A DNA stretch of 64,000 bases from Ardenticatenaceae bacterium (GTDB lineage: Bacteria > Chloroflexota > Anaerolineae > Promineifilales > Promineifilaceae): contig JACKBS010000005.1 in the NCBI GenBank assembly GCA_020634435.1, positions 1-64,000 of the forward strand. Direction: 5' to 3'. The notes under the pieces were generated by a model. That model was not told where the DNA came from. It made no database searches and worked only from the letters and a program-made list of their open reading frames with translations. The first letter of the stretch is position 1; each line of letters opens with the position of its first letter. The position numbers and the translations under genes were made by a program. Shown here piece after piece: positions 49,140-57,375 of the stretch.

Positions 49140-49153
49140 AGACCGTCCGGTCT
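49140..49153. promoter_or_regulatory. TetR operator 1, upstream of the thioesterase gene
   Basis: AGACCG-TC-CGGTCT is a perfect inverted repeat with a 2-nt centre. It is 17 bp upstream of the thioesterase start and 19 bp after the stop of the TetR gene. It differs from operator 2 only in the centre. Confidence 0.75.
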
Positions 49154-49172
49154 GTTTTTCGGCAAAAAAAAT

Positions 49173-49772
49173 TTAGCTTTCGGTTAAAGCCAGGCTCTGC
49201 AAGTAGCTAACCAAATGCGCCGTGGCGCGATCCATGTAGCGGCTGTCCTGGTGCAGCTGCGTCAGCATGATGGCGCCCTCCAGCGTCGAAATCAGCAAGG
49301 TGGTGACGGTTTCTACATCTGTGTCCGGCTTTAGCTGTTGGCGGTCTATGCCCAACTGCACAATGCGCCGAACAAAATCCTGCCATTCAAGCATCGTCTC
49401 CTGCGCCGAGGCGTGCAGCTGCGGATGGGTGTGGCTGGTGTGAACGGCCGTATTGATTACTGGACACCCCCCCGCCAGAGGTGAACCATTGGGAATCTTC
49501 TGAAAAACACCCACAACCGCCTGCAAACGATCGACCGCATGGTATTTGCCCTTGATGGCATCCGCAAATGCCTGGCGCATCAAATCCACCGAATATTCGT
49601 ACGCCTGCACGGCCAGATCATCCTTACTCTTAAAATGGTTGTAGATGCCTCCTTTCTCCATCCCCGTCACCGTCATGATGTCCGACATGGATGCGCCAAA
49701 ATAGCCCCGCTCATTAAACAGCTGAGCCGCTTTTTGCAAAATATACTCTTTGGTTTGTTCACCTTTGCGCAT
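49173..49772 (-). CDS. TetR/AcrR family transcriptional regulator
   Basis: Protein of about 199 aa. The N-terminal helix-turn-helix reads AAQLFNERGYFGASMSDIM followed by TGMEKGGIYNHFKSKDDLAV, typical of TetR proteins; the rest is the helical ligand-binding domain with CPVINTAVHT near residue 105, which contains a Cys as in the NemR/AcuR-like group. Start at 49772 has GAGGTGGG upstream. Two identical-arm operators flank the gene: one in its own leader and one in front of the downstream thioesterase gene, so it most likely represses both. Confidence 0.88.
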   Translation of the reverse strand: MRKGEQTKEYILQKAAQLFNERGYFGASMSDIMTVTGMEKGGIYNHFKSKDDLAVQAYEYSVDLMRQAFADAIKGKYHAVDRLQAVVGVFQKIPNGSPLAGGCPVINTAVHTSHTHPQLHASAQETMLEWQDFVRRIVQLGIDRQQLKPDTDVETVTTLLISTLEGAIMLTQLHQDSRYMDRATAHLVSYLQSLALTES

Positions 49773-49784
49773 ACCCACCTCAAA

Positions 49785-49798
49785 AGACCGTTCGGTCT
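49785..49798. promoter_or_regulatory. TetR operator 2, upstream of the tetR gene
   Basis: AGACCG-TT-CGGTCT, a perfect inverted repeat 13 bp before the TetR start. The arms are the same as at 49140-49153, and the shape is close to the known NemR box (TAGACC-N4-GGTCTA). Confidence 0.78.
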
Positions 49799-49888
49799 GA
49801 AAAGGTTAACAGGCAAACGGCCGTTTGTCAACCGGCAGATTTTGTCCACCCTTGCCAGCCACTGAGGGAACGCGTAAGATGGCAAAGA

Positions 49889-50524
49889 ATGTCACAAACG
49901 GCCGTTTTCCGGTGTTTAGAGGAGCAGAAAAACGTAACCAGCATGGCAAAAGGAACAGATGTGACCAGCCTCAGCGACAATCTTCTGCTAGAGCAGATGG
50001 GTCAGGGTGATGTGGCCTCTTTTGAGGCGATCTTTCACCAGCACTACGATCGCGTCTATGGGCTGCTGTTCCGCCTGTTGGGCAACCGGGGTGAAGCGGA
50101 AGATGTTACCCAGGAAGTGTTTCTCAAGCTGCACGACCACGCCTTTAGTCGCCGCTTCTTAAACCGCGACCGGGAACATAACTTGAGCGCCTGGCTGTAT
50201 CGCACCGCCACCAACGCAGGCTACAACGCCATTCGCGGGCGGCAGCGGCGCTGGGAACGCAACACCCTGCTGGTGCCGGACCCTCAGGGCATGCCCGGTG
50301 CCGATAAAGAGGTAGAGCAGCGCGAGCGGGAAACGGCCGTCCGCCAAACCCTGGCCCAGCTGCCGGAACGCGACACCCAACTCCTGCTCATGCGGCAGAT
50401 GGGCTTTAGCTACGCCGAATGCGCCGAAGCCGTGGGCGTCGCCCCCAGTTCGGTAGGTACCCTGCTGGCTCGGGCGGCAGCAGCATTTAAGCAAGCGTAT
50501 GAAGAGGTAATCGGTGAACGGTAA
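49889..50524 (+). CDS. ECF-type sigma-70 factor, second copy
   Basis: Protein of up to 211 aa. Region 2 is FEAIFHQHYDRVYGLLFRLLG then GEAEDVTQEVFLKLH, and region 4 is LAQLPERDTQLLLMRQMGFSYAE then VGVAPSSVGTLLARA. An internal ATG at 49943 would shorten it by 18 residues and may be the true start; neither has a well-placed Shine-Dalgarno. Its last codons (EEVIGER) and stop are formed by a CGGTAATC word repeat. The next gene encodes a single-helix membrane protein that may be its anti-sigma. Confidence 0.85.
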   Translation: MSQTAVFRCLEEQKNVTSMAKGTDVTSLSDNLLLEQMGQGDVASFEAIFHQHYDRVYGLLFRLLGNRGEAEDVTQEVFLKLHDHAFSRRFLNRDREHNLSAWLYRTATNAGYNAIRGRQRRWERNTLLVPDPQGMPGADKEVEQRERETAVRQTLAQLPERDTQLLLMRQMGFSYAECAEAVGVAPSSVGTLLARAAAAFKQAYEEVIGER

Positions 50525-50585
50525 TCGGTGTTCGGATTACCGATTACCGTTTACGGATTACCGATGACGGATAACCGCTTACGGA
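50508..50585. repeat. Word-built hairpin, CGGTAATC family, overlapping the sigma-factor end
   Basis: Words CGGTAATCGGTGTTCGG and ACCGATTACCGTTTACGG fill the gap and form perfect 11-bp arms at 50519-50529 and 50539-50549. The element begins inside the last codons of the sigma gene and supplies its stop codon. Confidence 0.75.
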
Positions 50586-50593
50586 ATAAGACA

Positions 50594-51586
50594 ATGAGCG
50601 AAGATAAGCAAGTTCAAGAAGTGATGGAGCAGCTCTCCATTCTAGAACCAACCGCCACCGAAGCGCCCCGCCCGGCACGGCTGGCCTTTGCCCGGCTACA
50701 GGCAGCGCTGGCACCGCCCCAACGGCCGAGTTGGCTGGTCCGCTTGATGCAGCAATTGTTAGCGCCACAGCGTCGGTTGGCTACGGCCGTTTCTCTGGCT
50801 CTCGTCCTCCTCATCGTTACCTTCAGCTTCCCCGCCGTGCGCGCCGCCGCCAGTGATTTCCTCGGCCTGTTCCGCGTGCAAAAGTTTGCCGCCATCCCCG
50901 TCTCACCCGAGCAAATGGCCATGCTGCGCGAAGTTGCCGAGCAAGGCATCATGCCCGGCGAGCTGGAAATTGATCAGGAACCCGGTGCGCTGACCCCCGT
51001 CAATTCCCTGGCCGAAGCCGCTGCCCAAACGGGCTTAACGGCCGTTCAAACCCTGACCGCCCTGGGTGAACCAGAAGAGATTTTTATTTCCTCCGGCGGC
51101 AGCGGCCAGCTGACCATTGACGAAACCAATGCCCGCCGCCTGCTAGAAACGGCCGATCTCAACCCCAATTTGCTGCCTGAGGGCATTGATGGCGCACGCA
51201 TTACCGTGGCTACCTTCAGCGGCATTGAGCAGCGTTGGGCCGATGGCACCACCTTGCTGCAAACCGACAGCCCCATCGTGCAATACCCGGAGCAGCTAGA
51301 CCCCGCACTGTTAGGCGAGGCGCTGCTGCAAATCTTGGGGCTAAGTCCGCTGGAAGCCCGTCGCCTGGCCAACCAGATCGATTGGACCACCACCCTGCTG
51401 CTGCCCATCCCCAGCAACATCGCTTCCTTCCAGGAGATAACGGTGCATGGCAGCAGCGGCATTGGGCTCACCAGCATAGACGGCCGTATGCACGCCCTGA
51501 TCTGGCAGGAAAACGGCCGTTTGTACTTGCTGGTCGGGGCACAATCCACTGCCGAATTGGCCGAACTGGCAAATGGGCTAGAATAA
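50594..51586 (+). CDS. Membrane protein, probable anti-sigma or regulatory partner
   Basis: Protein of about 330 aa with a cytoplasmic N-terminus (about 60 residues, MEQLSILEPTATEAPRPARL), one transmembrane helix near residues 65-90 (AVSLALVLLIVTFSFPAVRA) and an outer domain with LGEPEEIFISSGGSGQLTID and QEITVHGSSGIGLTSIDGR. The order sigma factor then single-helix membrane protein is the usual one for anti-sigma factors, but no zinc-binding HxxxCxxC is present, so this is inference. It is followed 5 bp later by the zinc-ribbon gene. Confidence 0.65.
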   Translation: MSEDKQVQEVMEQLSILEPTATEAPRPARLAFARLQAALAPPQRPSWLVRLMQQLLAPQRRLATAVSLALVLLIVTFSFPAVRAAASDFLGLFRVQKFAAIPVSPEQMAMLREVAEQGIMPGELEIDQEPGALTPVNSLAEAAAQTGLTAVQTLTALGEPEEIFISSGGSGQLTIDETNARRLLETADLNPNLLPEGIDGARITVATFSGIEQRWADGTTLLQTDSPIVQYPEQLDPALLGEALLQILGLSPLEARRLANQIDWTTTLLLPIPSNIASFQEITVHGSSGIGLTSIDGRMHALIWQENGRLYLLVGAQSTAELAELANGLE

Positions 51587-51591
51587 ACGCC

Positions 51592-51891
51592 ATGTTCCAA
51601 CATCCCTTGTTTATTCCCGTCGCGGTGGGGGTTGTCATCGCCGGGGTGATTTTCCTGATTGTCTCTTACCGGCGCGAGGCTAAGCCTGCCGAAACACCGC
51701 CCCAACCCTCCCCCGTTGGTTGGCAAGTGCAGTGCCCCAAGTGCAACCGCTGGAAGCAGCTACAGCCCGTCCGCCGCGAATTGCTGGAAGAGCAAGAAAT
51801 AAACATCCTGCCCGGCACCCAACATCGTTATATTCATGAATACAAGTGCCCGTTTTGCGGCCACACCTGGTACGAGCGGTACACCGGATAA
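51592..51891 (+). CDS. Small membrane protein with zinc ribbon
   Basis: Protein of 99 aa. One helix (about residues 8-25, FIPVAVGVVIAGVIFLIVSY) is followed by a linker and a zinc-ribbon: CPKCNRWKQLQP near residue 48 and CPFCGHTWYERY near 87, giving two CxxC pairs. It is encoded between the putative anti-sigma and the ABC ATPase, with 5 and 2 bp gaps, so it belongs to that operon. Function unknown. Confidence 0.75.
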   Translation: MFQHPLFIPVAVGVVIAGVIFLIVSYRREAKPAETPPQPSPVGWQVQCPKCNRWKQLQPVRRELLEEQEINILPGTQHRYIHEYKCPFCGHTWYERYTG

Positions 51892-51893
51892 CC

Positions 51894-52811
51894 ATGACGG
51901 ATTTTGCCCTTGAAGCAGTGGGTCTGCGCAAACAGTTTGGCCCAAAAACGGCCGTTTCCAACCTCACGCTTCAGGTAAAACGTGGCGAAATTTTTGGTTT
52001 TTTGGGTCCCAATGGCGCGGGTAAAACCACCTCCATCAAGATGCTGCTGGGTTTAACCAGCCCCACCGCTGGCCACGCCACCTTGCTGGGACGGCCGTTA
52101 GGCGACCGCCACGCCAGGGCCAAGATGGGCTTCTTGCCGGAACATTTTCGCTTTCACGAATGGCTCACTGCCGCTGAATTTTTGGATTTACACGGCCGTT
52201 TATACCGGATGGCTCCCGAAGCACGCCGCAAGGCGATCCCGGAACTGCTGGCGCTGGTGGGTCTGCAAGAACGCGCCGACACGCCATTGCGCGCTTTCTC
52301 CAAAGGAATGCTGCAACGGATTGGGCTGGCGCAGGCGCTGCTTAATGATCCAGAATTGATTTTTTTGGACGAACCAACCTCTGGTCTGGACCCCTTGGGG
52401 CGGCGGCTGGTACGCGATGTAATCAACCAGCTGCGGCAGCGCGGTACGGCCGTTTTCCTTAACTCTCATTTGCTGAGTGAAGTTGAACAAACCTGCGACC
52501 GGGTAACGTTTATTCGTCAGGGAGAAGTGTTGGAAACGGTGTCGCTGCACGAGCCGGTAACGGCCGTTCCGGTGATTTTGCGAGTGGGGCAGCCCACGCC
52601 GCCGCTGCTCGCCGAATTGGGCGCGTTTGGCGATGGGGTTGTGCAGGCGGCAGACGGCCGTATCCACCTGACCCTGCCCAACGAAGCCGCCTTGCCGCAG
52701 TTGGCCACTTGGCTGGTAAGCCAGGGCCACACGCTCTACGAACTCACCCCAAAGGCCATGACTCTGGAAGATCGCTTCCTGCAAATCGTGGGCGACCAAT
52801 CGGAAGGATAA
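51894..52811 (+). CDS. ABC transporter ATP-binding protein (ABC-2 type)
   Basis: ATPase of 305 aa. Walker A is GPNGAGKTTSIKM near residue 40, signature FSKGMLQRIGLAQAL near 138, Walker B LIFLDEPTSGLDPL near 158, with a C-terminal domain of DUF4162 type. It powers the permease encoded next. Start at 51894 (ATG, 2 bp after the zinc-ribbon stop) is chosen for operon fit. The cargo is unknown. Confidence 0.92.
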   Translation: MTDFALEAVGLRKQFGPKTAVSNLTLQVKRGEIFGFLGPNGAGKTTSIKMLLGLTSPTAGHATLLGRPLGDRHARAKMGFLPEHFRFHEWLTAAEFLDLHGRLYRMAPEARRKAIPELLALVGLQERADTPLRAFSKGMLQRIGLAQALLNDPELIFLDEPTSGLDPLGRRLVRDVINQLRQRGTAVFLNSHLLSEVEQTCDRVTFIRQGEVLETVSLHEPVTAVPVILRVGQPTPPLLAELGAFGDGVVQAADGRIHLTLPNEAALPQLATWLVSQGHTLYELTPKAMTLEDRFLQIVGDQSEG

Positions 52812-52901
52812 CAAGTATGCAAGTTGCCGGTGGCAAGTTGGCAATTATTCAAGCGATCGGCGGCTCACTTGCAACTTGCTACGTGCAACCTGCCACCTAA
52901 A
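52812..52901. repeat. Word-type repeat, GCAGGTGGCAAGTT family, inside the ABC operon
   Basis: Words GCAAGTTGCCGGTGGCAAGTT and CACTTGCAACTTGC with AACCTGCCACC fill the gap between the ATPase and permease genes and can pair imperfectly. It is the only long gap inside this operon. Confidence 0.65.
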
Positions 52902-52905
52902 AACC

Positions 52906-53742
52906 ATGCAAACTGTCCTAATTTTTGCCGAATTGACGATACGCGAAACCCAACGGCGCAAGGTGCTGTGGTTAGCCCTGGTGCTGGCGTTGGGCTTTCT
53001 GGCTATTTTGAGCGTGGGCCTGTACTTCATCTTTCAGGATTTGGAGCAGTTTGGCGCAGACACCGACCAAAAAGAAGTCGTGCTTGGGGTGCTTTTTTCC
53101 GCCGCCCTGTACATGGTCAATTTTTTGGTCATTGTGATGGCGATCTTGGTGTCGGTAACAGCCGTTTCCAGCGAGATCGATTCGCACACCATCGAAACCC
53201 TGGTGACCAAGCCCGTGCGCCGTTGGGAGATTATCCTGGGCAAATGGCTGGGGTACGCGGGCATCCTCATCCTCTACACGCTGCTGCTCGTTGGCGGCCT
53301 GATGCTGCTCTATCGTTGGCAAACCGGTCTGGCAATAAACAACAGCGCCGCAGGTTTGGGCCTGCTGCTGCTGCAAGGCTTGATGATCCTGTCGCTGACG
53401 CTGCTGGGCGGCACACGTCTTTCCACCCTGGCCAACGGCGTCCTGGCCTTTATGATGGTGGGCATCGCCTTCATTGGCGGCTGGGTGGAGCAAATTGGTA
53501 GTATGCTGCAAAATGAAACGGCCGTTGACATTGGCATCGTCACCAGCCTGATCATGCCCACAGAAATTTTGTGGCGGCAGGCGCTGGCCCTGCTTCAGCC
53601 ACGGATCACCTCATCGACCTTCACCGCCGGGCCATTTGTGGTTTTGTCGCAGCCTTCGGACCTGATGATTGGCTATGCGGTGGCGTATACGGCCGTACTG
53701 CTACTGCTCAGTCTGGTGGCCTTTTCCCGCCGCGATTTGTAA
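52906..53742 (+). CDS. ABC-2 type transporter permease
   Basis: Membrane protein of about 278 aa with six predicted helices: VLWLALVLALGFLAILSVGLYF near residue 20, FLVIVMAILVSVTAVSSEID near 75, WLGYAGILILYTLLLVGGLM near 120, and three more. It pairs with the ATPase encoded upstream as a multidrug or lipid-type exporter (NatB/ABC-2 like). No clear Shine-Dalgarno is visible; the leader is a word repeat. Last gene of the sigma-factor operon. Confidence 0.85.
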   Translation: MQTVLIFAELTIRETQRRKVLWLALVLALGFLAILSVGLYFIFQDLEQFGADTDQKEVVLGVLFSAALYMVNFLVIVMAILVSVTAVSSEIDSHTIETLVTKPVRRWEIILGKWLGYAGILILYTLLLVGGLMLLYRWQTGLAINNSAAGLGLLLLQGLMILSLTLLGGTRLSTLANGVLAFMMVGIAFIGGWVEQIGSMLQNETAVDIGIVTSLIMPTEILWRQALALLQPRITSSTFTAGPFVVLSQPSDLMIGYAVAYTAVLLLLSLVAFSRRDL

Positions 53743-53950
53743 GCCCAGGTCGGCCAATCCTGCACTCACGACAGATCAGTTTCCCCTAAACCGCTTCTAT
53801 TTCAGCCTAACCCATAAATCCCGCGTGAAAAACGGTCACTTTTGTGACCTATGATGCAATAAAGGTATCATATTAAAAAACAGCATCGGGTTGTATTGGA
53901 TAGTTTGTATTGGCCGCATCACACCGCAGCTGAAGACAAGAAGGATTATT
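53743..53950. other. Intergenic region after the ABC operon
   Basis: About 205 bp without a gene. No strong hairpin or repeat is visible. It should contain the end of the ABC operon transcript and the promoter of the NUDIX-like gene. Confidence 0.4.
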
Positions 53951-54529
53951 GTGAATCAATTTACCGATATTCAAGCCCTGGAAACGTGGCTAGGCGATTA
54001 TGGCATTGACTATGAGTCGTGGGGGAACCGCAGCAGCAAAAGTTTAAGCAATTTGTGGCAAGAGCTGCAAGCTGGGGAAGTGCAGCTTATTGAGAATCCG
54101 CCATTGCGTCGGGTGGAAGTGGTACAGGTTATCATCCGCCAGGACGGTGAGGTGTTGGTAGAGGCCGAGCAGGAGTTTTTTAACGGCCAGCGGCGCTACC
54201 GCAACCAACCACCCTCTGAAAAAATCAAGCCGGGTGAAACCGTGCAAGATGCCGCCAGCCGCTGCCTGAGAGAGGAGTTGGCGCTGCCCAACGCCGCATT
54301 TACGCTACGCCCGGACACTCATCGCCAATACCAAACCAACACCAATTCGATTTCGTACCCTGGACTACCGTCGCAGTATAATTTTCACGTGATTGAAGCG
54401 GCCGTTTCTGGCCTGCCTGCTGAGGATTTCTGGCGCGAAAACCAGTCTGATGGGGTCATCGATCCGGTCAAGCGCCACCGCTGGGAGTGGCGACCTGCCG
54501 ACAGCATTCAATTCATTGGGGATCGTTAA
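53951..54529 (+). CDS. NUDIX-hydrolase-like protein
   Basis: Protein of about 192 aa from GTG with AAGAAGGA upstream. After an N-terminal helical part (FTDIQALETWLGDYGIDYES), the core has strands RRVEVVQVIIRQDGEVLVEA and a helix KPGETVQDAASRCLREELAL, close to the NUDIX box but with one Glu missing from the REUxEE part. The fold is likely kept, but catalysis may be weakened or changed. Its last 17 bp overlap the end of the convergent gene. Confidence 0.65.
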   Translation: MNQFTDIQALETWLGDYGIDYESWGNRSSKSLSNLWQELQAGEVQLIENPPLRRVEVVQVIIRQDGEVLVEAEQEFFNGQRRYRNQPPSEKIKPGETVQDAASRCLREELALPNAAFTLRPDTHRQYQTNTNSISYPGLPSQYNFHVIEAAVSGLPAEDFWRENQSDGVIDPVKRHRWEWRPADSIQFIGDR

Positions 54530-55505
54530 CGGCCGTTGGGGAGCCAAGCATCGCTTGCACCGATAAGCCAGTCTGCGACAAACCCCACAGCGCCAGGCCA
54601 ATCATCCACACCATTTCTAAAATGTGCAGCAGCACCGCATAAGCCGTCAACGCCACCTCATCAAAGCCGACGGCGGCCAGCGGCACTACCACCGAAGCAT
54701 GGAAAATGCCTGGCTGCGTGGGTGCGGATGGCGGCGACAGGGCCAACGCCCCCAAAGAGACAGCCAGCCGATCGGCTGGGGGAAAACCTTCACCCAGCGC
54801 CAGCAGCGTGACGTAAAAGAAAGCCCAAAAGCAGCCCCACGCCAGCAGCGAGGTGCCCATCACTTTGGCTAATTGTTTAGGTTCGGCAACGGCCGTTAAA
54901 TTATCCAGCAAATCGGTCAATGAACGACGTGCCCCGGCCTCGGTGATGCGCGGCAGGCGGGCAAACCGGGCAGGCCACCGGGCCAACACCCGCTCACGCT
55001 GCCGGATGAGCCACTGAATCCCGGCGAAAGCGGCCAGCAGCACGGCCACCCCGCCCAAAATGGTACCGGGCGACAGTTCAATGCCAGCCCCCACAGCCAC
55101 AGCCGCAACCAGCGCCAGCAGACGCAGCAGCTGCTCAAACAATCGCTCCACGACAAAGCTGGAGGTTGCTTCGGTGTAGGAAACGGCCCCGCCGCGCCCC
55201 AGCACCACAATACGCATTGCCTCGCCGGCCCGGGCCGGCACGATGATGTTGCCCGCATGTCCAATATTGCTGGCGTGAAACGTATCGCGCAGGGTAGGCT
55301 TGTTGCCCAGCAACAAGCGCCAACGCATGGCATAAAAGAGGAGTCCAGCAACCAGAAACAGAGAAGCCAGGAGGAGGAGGGAGGGAACGGCCGTTTCCAG
55401 TACCTGCCCCACCGCCTGCAAATCCACAAACCAGACAAACATTGCCACGATGGCCCCAATGACCACCAGCAAGCCCACAATTTGCCAAATTTGCTTTCGC
55501 TTCAT
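54513..55505 (-). CDS. LPG-synthase-type membrane protein (UPF0104)
   Basis: Multi-helix membrane protein of about 330 aa in the lysylphosphatidylglycerol-synthase transmembrane family. It has LLASLFLVAGLLFYAMRWRLLLG near residue 40, FHASNIGHAGNIIVPARAGEAMR near 75 and SLGALALSPPSAPTQPGIFHA near 255, all conserved regions of that group. These are flippase- or lipid-transfer-like proteins often next to glycosyltransferases. The start at 55505 avoids 14 residues translated from a dispersed repeat. No catalytic C-terminal aminoacyltransferase domain is present. Confidence 0.82.
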   Translation of the reverse strand: MKRKQIWQIVGLLVVIGAIVAMFVWFVDLQAVGQVLETAVPSLLLLASLFLVAGLLFYAMRWRLLLGNKPTLRDTFHASNIGHAGNIIVPARAGEAMRIVVLGRGGAVSYTEATSSFVVERLFEQLLRLLALVAAVAVGAGIELSPGTILGGVAVLLAAFAGIQWLIRQRERVLARWPARFARLPRITEAGARRSLTDLLDNLTAVAEPKQLAKVMGTSLLAWGCFWAFFYVTLLALGEGFPPADRLAVSLGALALSPPSAPTQPGIFHASVVVPLAAVGFDEVALTAYAVLLHILEMVWMIGLALWGLSQTGLSVQAMLGSPTAVNDPQ

Positions 55506-55543
55506 TTGATTTTCGGGTTGTTGAATCGGAAAAGTATTAATTG

Positions 55544-55611
55544 TCATTCCCGCGAAGGCGGGAATCCATCACGCTTGTAAAAAAATGTATGCCCGCGAAA
55601 ACGGGCATACA
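55544..55611. repeat. Dispersed hairpin repeats between the LPG-like and asnS genes
   Basis: TCATTCCCGCGAAGGCGGGAATCC (55544-55570) is the same family as at 7790 and 46569; it is followed by a second hairpin TATGCCCGCGAAAACGGGCATA (55588-55609). Confidence 0.75.
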
Positions 55612-55647
55612 AAAATCTGTGTCAGCTTCGTAACCTGTGGATTTTCC

Positions 55648-56985
55648 CTACGGATTCATCCGGTTGATCGTACGCGGGAACGGGCTGGTCTGGCGAATGT
55701 GGTCGATGCCGCAAATCCAGGCCACCGTGCGCTCCAGACCGAGGCCAAAGCCACTATGCGGCACGCTGCCAAAGCGGCGCAAATCGACATACCACTGGTA
55801 ATGCTCTTGCGGTAGTTGGTGCTTCTCAATCGCCGCGACGAGCAAATCTGGATCGCTCATACGCTCGCTGCCGCCAATGATTTCGCCGTACCCTTCTGGG
55901 GCCAGCAAATCGACGCTCTTGCACACCTCGGGCCGACCGGGCCACGGCTCCATATAAAACGCTTTTACCTGCGTCGGATAGCCATAGACAAACACCGGCC
56001 GGTCAAACTGCTTGGTCAATTCCGTCTCGTGCGGCGAACCAAAGTCGTCGCCCCACTCAATGGCCAACAACTCCTTCAATTCTGGGTCATCGGTGGCTTC
56101 GCGGATGGCGGCGATGCGCTCAATCGCTTCGTCATAGCTAATACGTGGGAAGGGCGCTTTGATGTTTTCCAGGGCGGTCAGATCACGTTCTAGCAGTTCC
56201 AGCTCGTTGCGCCGCTCGGCCAACGTTGTCTGCACAATGTACTCGATAAACCGCTCTTCAAAACCCATCAGGTCGTCCAGATCAAAGTAGGCCATTTCTG
56301 GCTCCACCATCCAAAATTCGGTCAGATGGCGGCGCGTTTTGGACTTTTCGGCGCGGAAGGTAGGGCCAAAGCAGTACACCTTGCCAAAGGCCATGATGTT
56401 GGCCTCGTTGTACAGCTGGCCAGTTTGAGCTAGGTACGCTTTATCGTCAAAGTAGCCCAGCTCGAAGAGCGTGCTGGTGCCTTCTGCCGCCGCTGGGGTG
56501 ATGATCGGCGTGTCGATGTTGAGGAACCCTTCGTTGTCTAAAAAGTCGATGATGGCCCGCTTGATGGTAGTACGCACCCGCATGATAGCCCACTGCTGGT
56601 TGGAGCGCAGCCAGAGGTGGCGGTTGTCCATCAAGAACTCCACCCCGTGGTCTTTGGGCGTGATCGGATAGTCAGAGACGTTCTGCATAACTTCCACGCT
56701 TTCTACGGCAATTTCGTAGCCGCTGGGAACCCCTGGCGCGCGGTTGTTCTCCTTCACCAACCCACTCACGATGAGCGAAGATTCTTGCCCCAGGCCTTTG
56801 AGCGTTTCAAACAGTTCATCGCCAACTTCGGGGCGAAAGGCAACGCCTTGGGTCATGCCACTGCCGTCGCGCAGGCGCAGAAACATCAGTTTGCCTTTGT
56901 GAGTGCTGTTGTACAGCCATCCTTTAATTGTCACTTTTTGGCCGACGTAATCGGCTATATTTTCGATGGAAATATGTGGTGCCAT
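55648..56985 (-). CDS. asnS: Asparaginyl-tRNA synthetase
   Basis: Class IIb aminoacyl-tRNA synthetase of 445 aa that charges tRNA-Asn. The N-terminal OB-fold anticodon-binding domain is at residues 5-110 (VTIKGWLYNSTHKGKLMFLRL). The catalytic core has motif 2 FRAEKSKTRRHLTEFWMVEPEM near residue 210 and motif 3 GFGLGLERTVAWICGI near 420. TEFWMVEPEM is the asparagine-type version. The start at 56985 is chosen for a GGAG upstream; 20 further residues would be non-conserved. The gene stands alone between repeats. Confidence 0.94.
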   Translation of the reverse strand: MAPHISIENIADYVGQKVTIKGWLYNSTHKGKLMFLRLRDGSGMTQGVAFRPEVGDELFETLKGLGQESSLIVSGLVKENNRAPGVPSGYEIAVESVEVMQNVSDYPITPKDHGVEFLMDNRHLWLRSNQQWAIMRVRTTIKRAIIDFLDNEGFLNIDTPIITPAAAEGTSTLFELGYFDDKAYLAQTGQLYNEANIMAFGKVYCFGPTFRAEKSKTRRHLTEFWMVEPEMAYFDLDDLMGFEERFIEYIVQTTLAERRNELELLERDLTALENIKAPFPRISYDEAIERIAAIREATDDPELKELLAIEWGDDFGSPHETELTKQFDRPVFVYGYPTQVKAFYMEPWPGRPEVCKSVDLLAPEGYGEIIGGSERMSDPDLLVAAIEKHQLPQEHYQWYVDLRRFGSVPHSGFGLGLERTVAWICGIDHIRQTSPFPRTINRMNP

Positions 56986-57182
56986 GTTTTTCTCCAATTC
57001 GTTGGTTTGGGCAGCGGGAATTGTACCACAGTTGTCGTTTAGCAAAATTGGGCACGATAGAAATACGCTCGCACAAAGCTTGTTTGTGTCGATTTTGTGT
57101 AAGGTGCAACGAGGACGGCCGTTTCCACGTAGGGCGCTTGTAGGCAGGGCAACCTTTATGGGCCAATCCCGCAGGAGGACAA

Positions 57183-57368
57183 ATGAAACCTAAAAATCAA
57201 CCGTCAAAAAACAAAACGATGATTGGCGTTGTCGTAGGGGCTGGCATTGGTGTCGCTTTGGGTGTCGGGATTGGCATCGCGCTGCATAATCTTGCCTTGG
57301 GCATCGGCGCGGGTATGGCCATTGGTGTTGCCCTAGGGCTTGCCTTTACCGCACAGCCTGAAACCTAA
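57183..57368 (+). CDS. Small glycine-zipper membrane protein
   Basis: Protein of 61 aa: a basic N-terminus of about 12 residues, then two helices rich in regularly spaced Gly (IGVVVGAGIGVALGVGIGIAL and LGIGAGMAIGVALGLAF), the pattern of glycine-zipper membrane proteins that pack into oligomers. The ATG has GCAGGAGG upstream, a strong Shine-Dalgarno, which supports it being a real gene despite its size. Function unknown. Confidence 0.65.
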   Translation: MKPKNQPSKNKTMIGVVVGAGIGVALGVGIGIALHNLALGIGAGMAIGVALGLAFTAQPET

Positions 57369-57375
57369 TTGCCCA

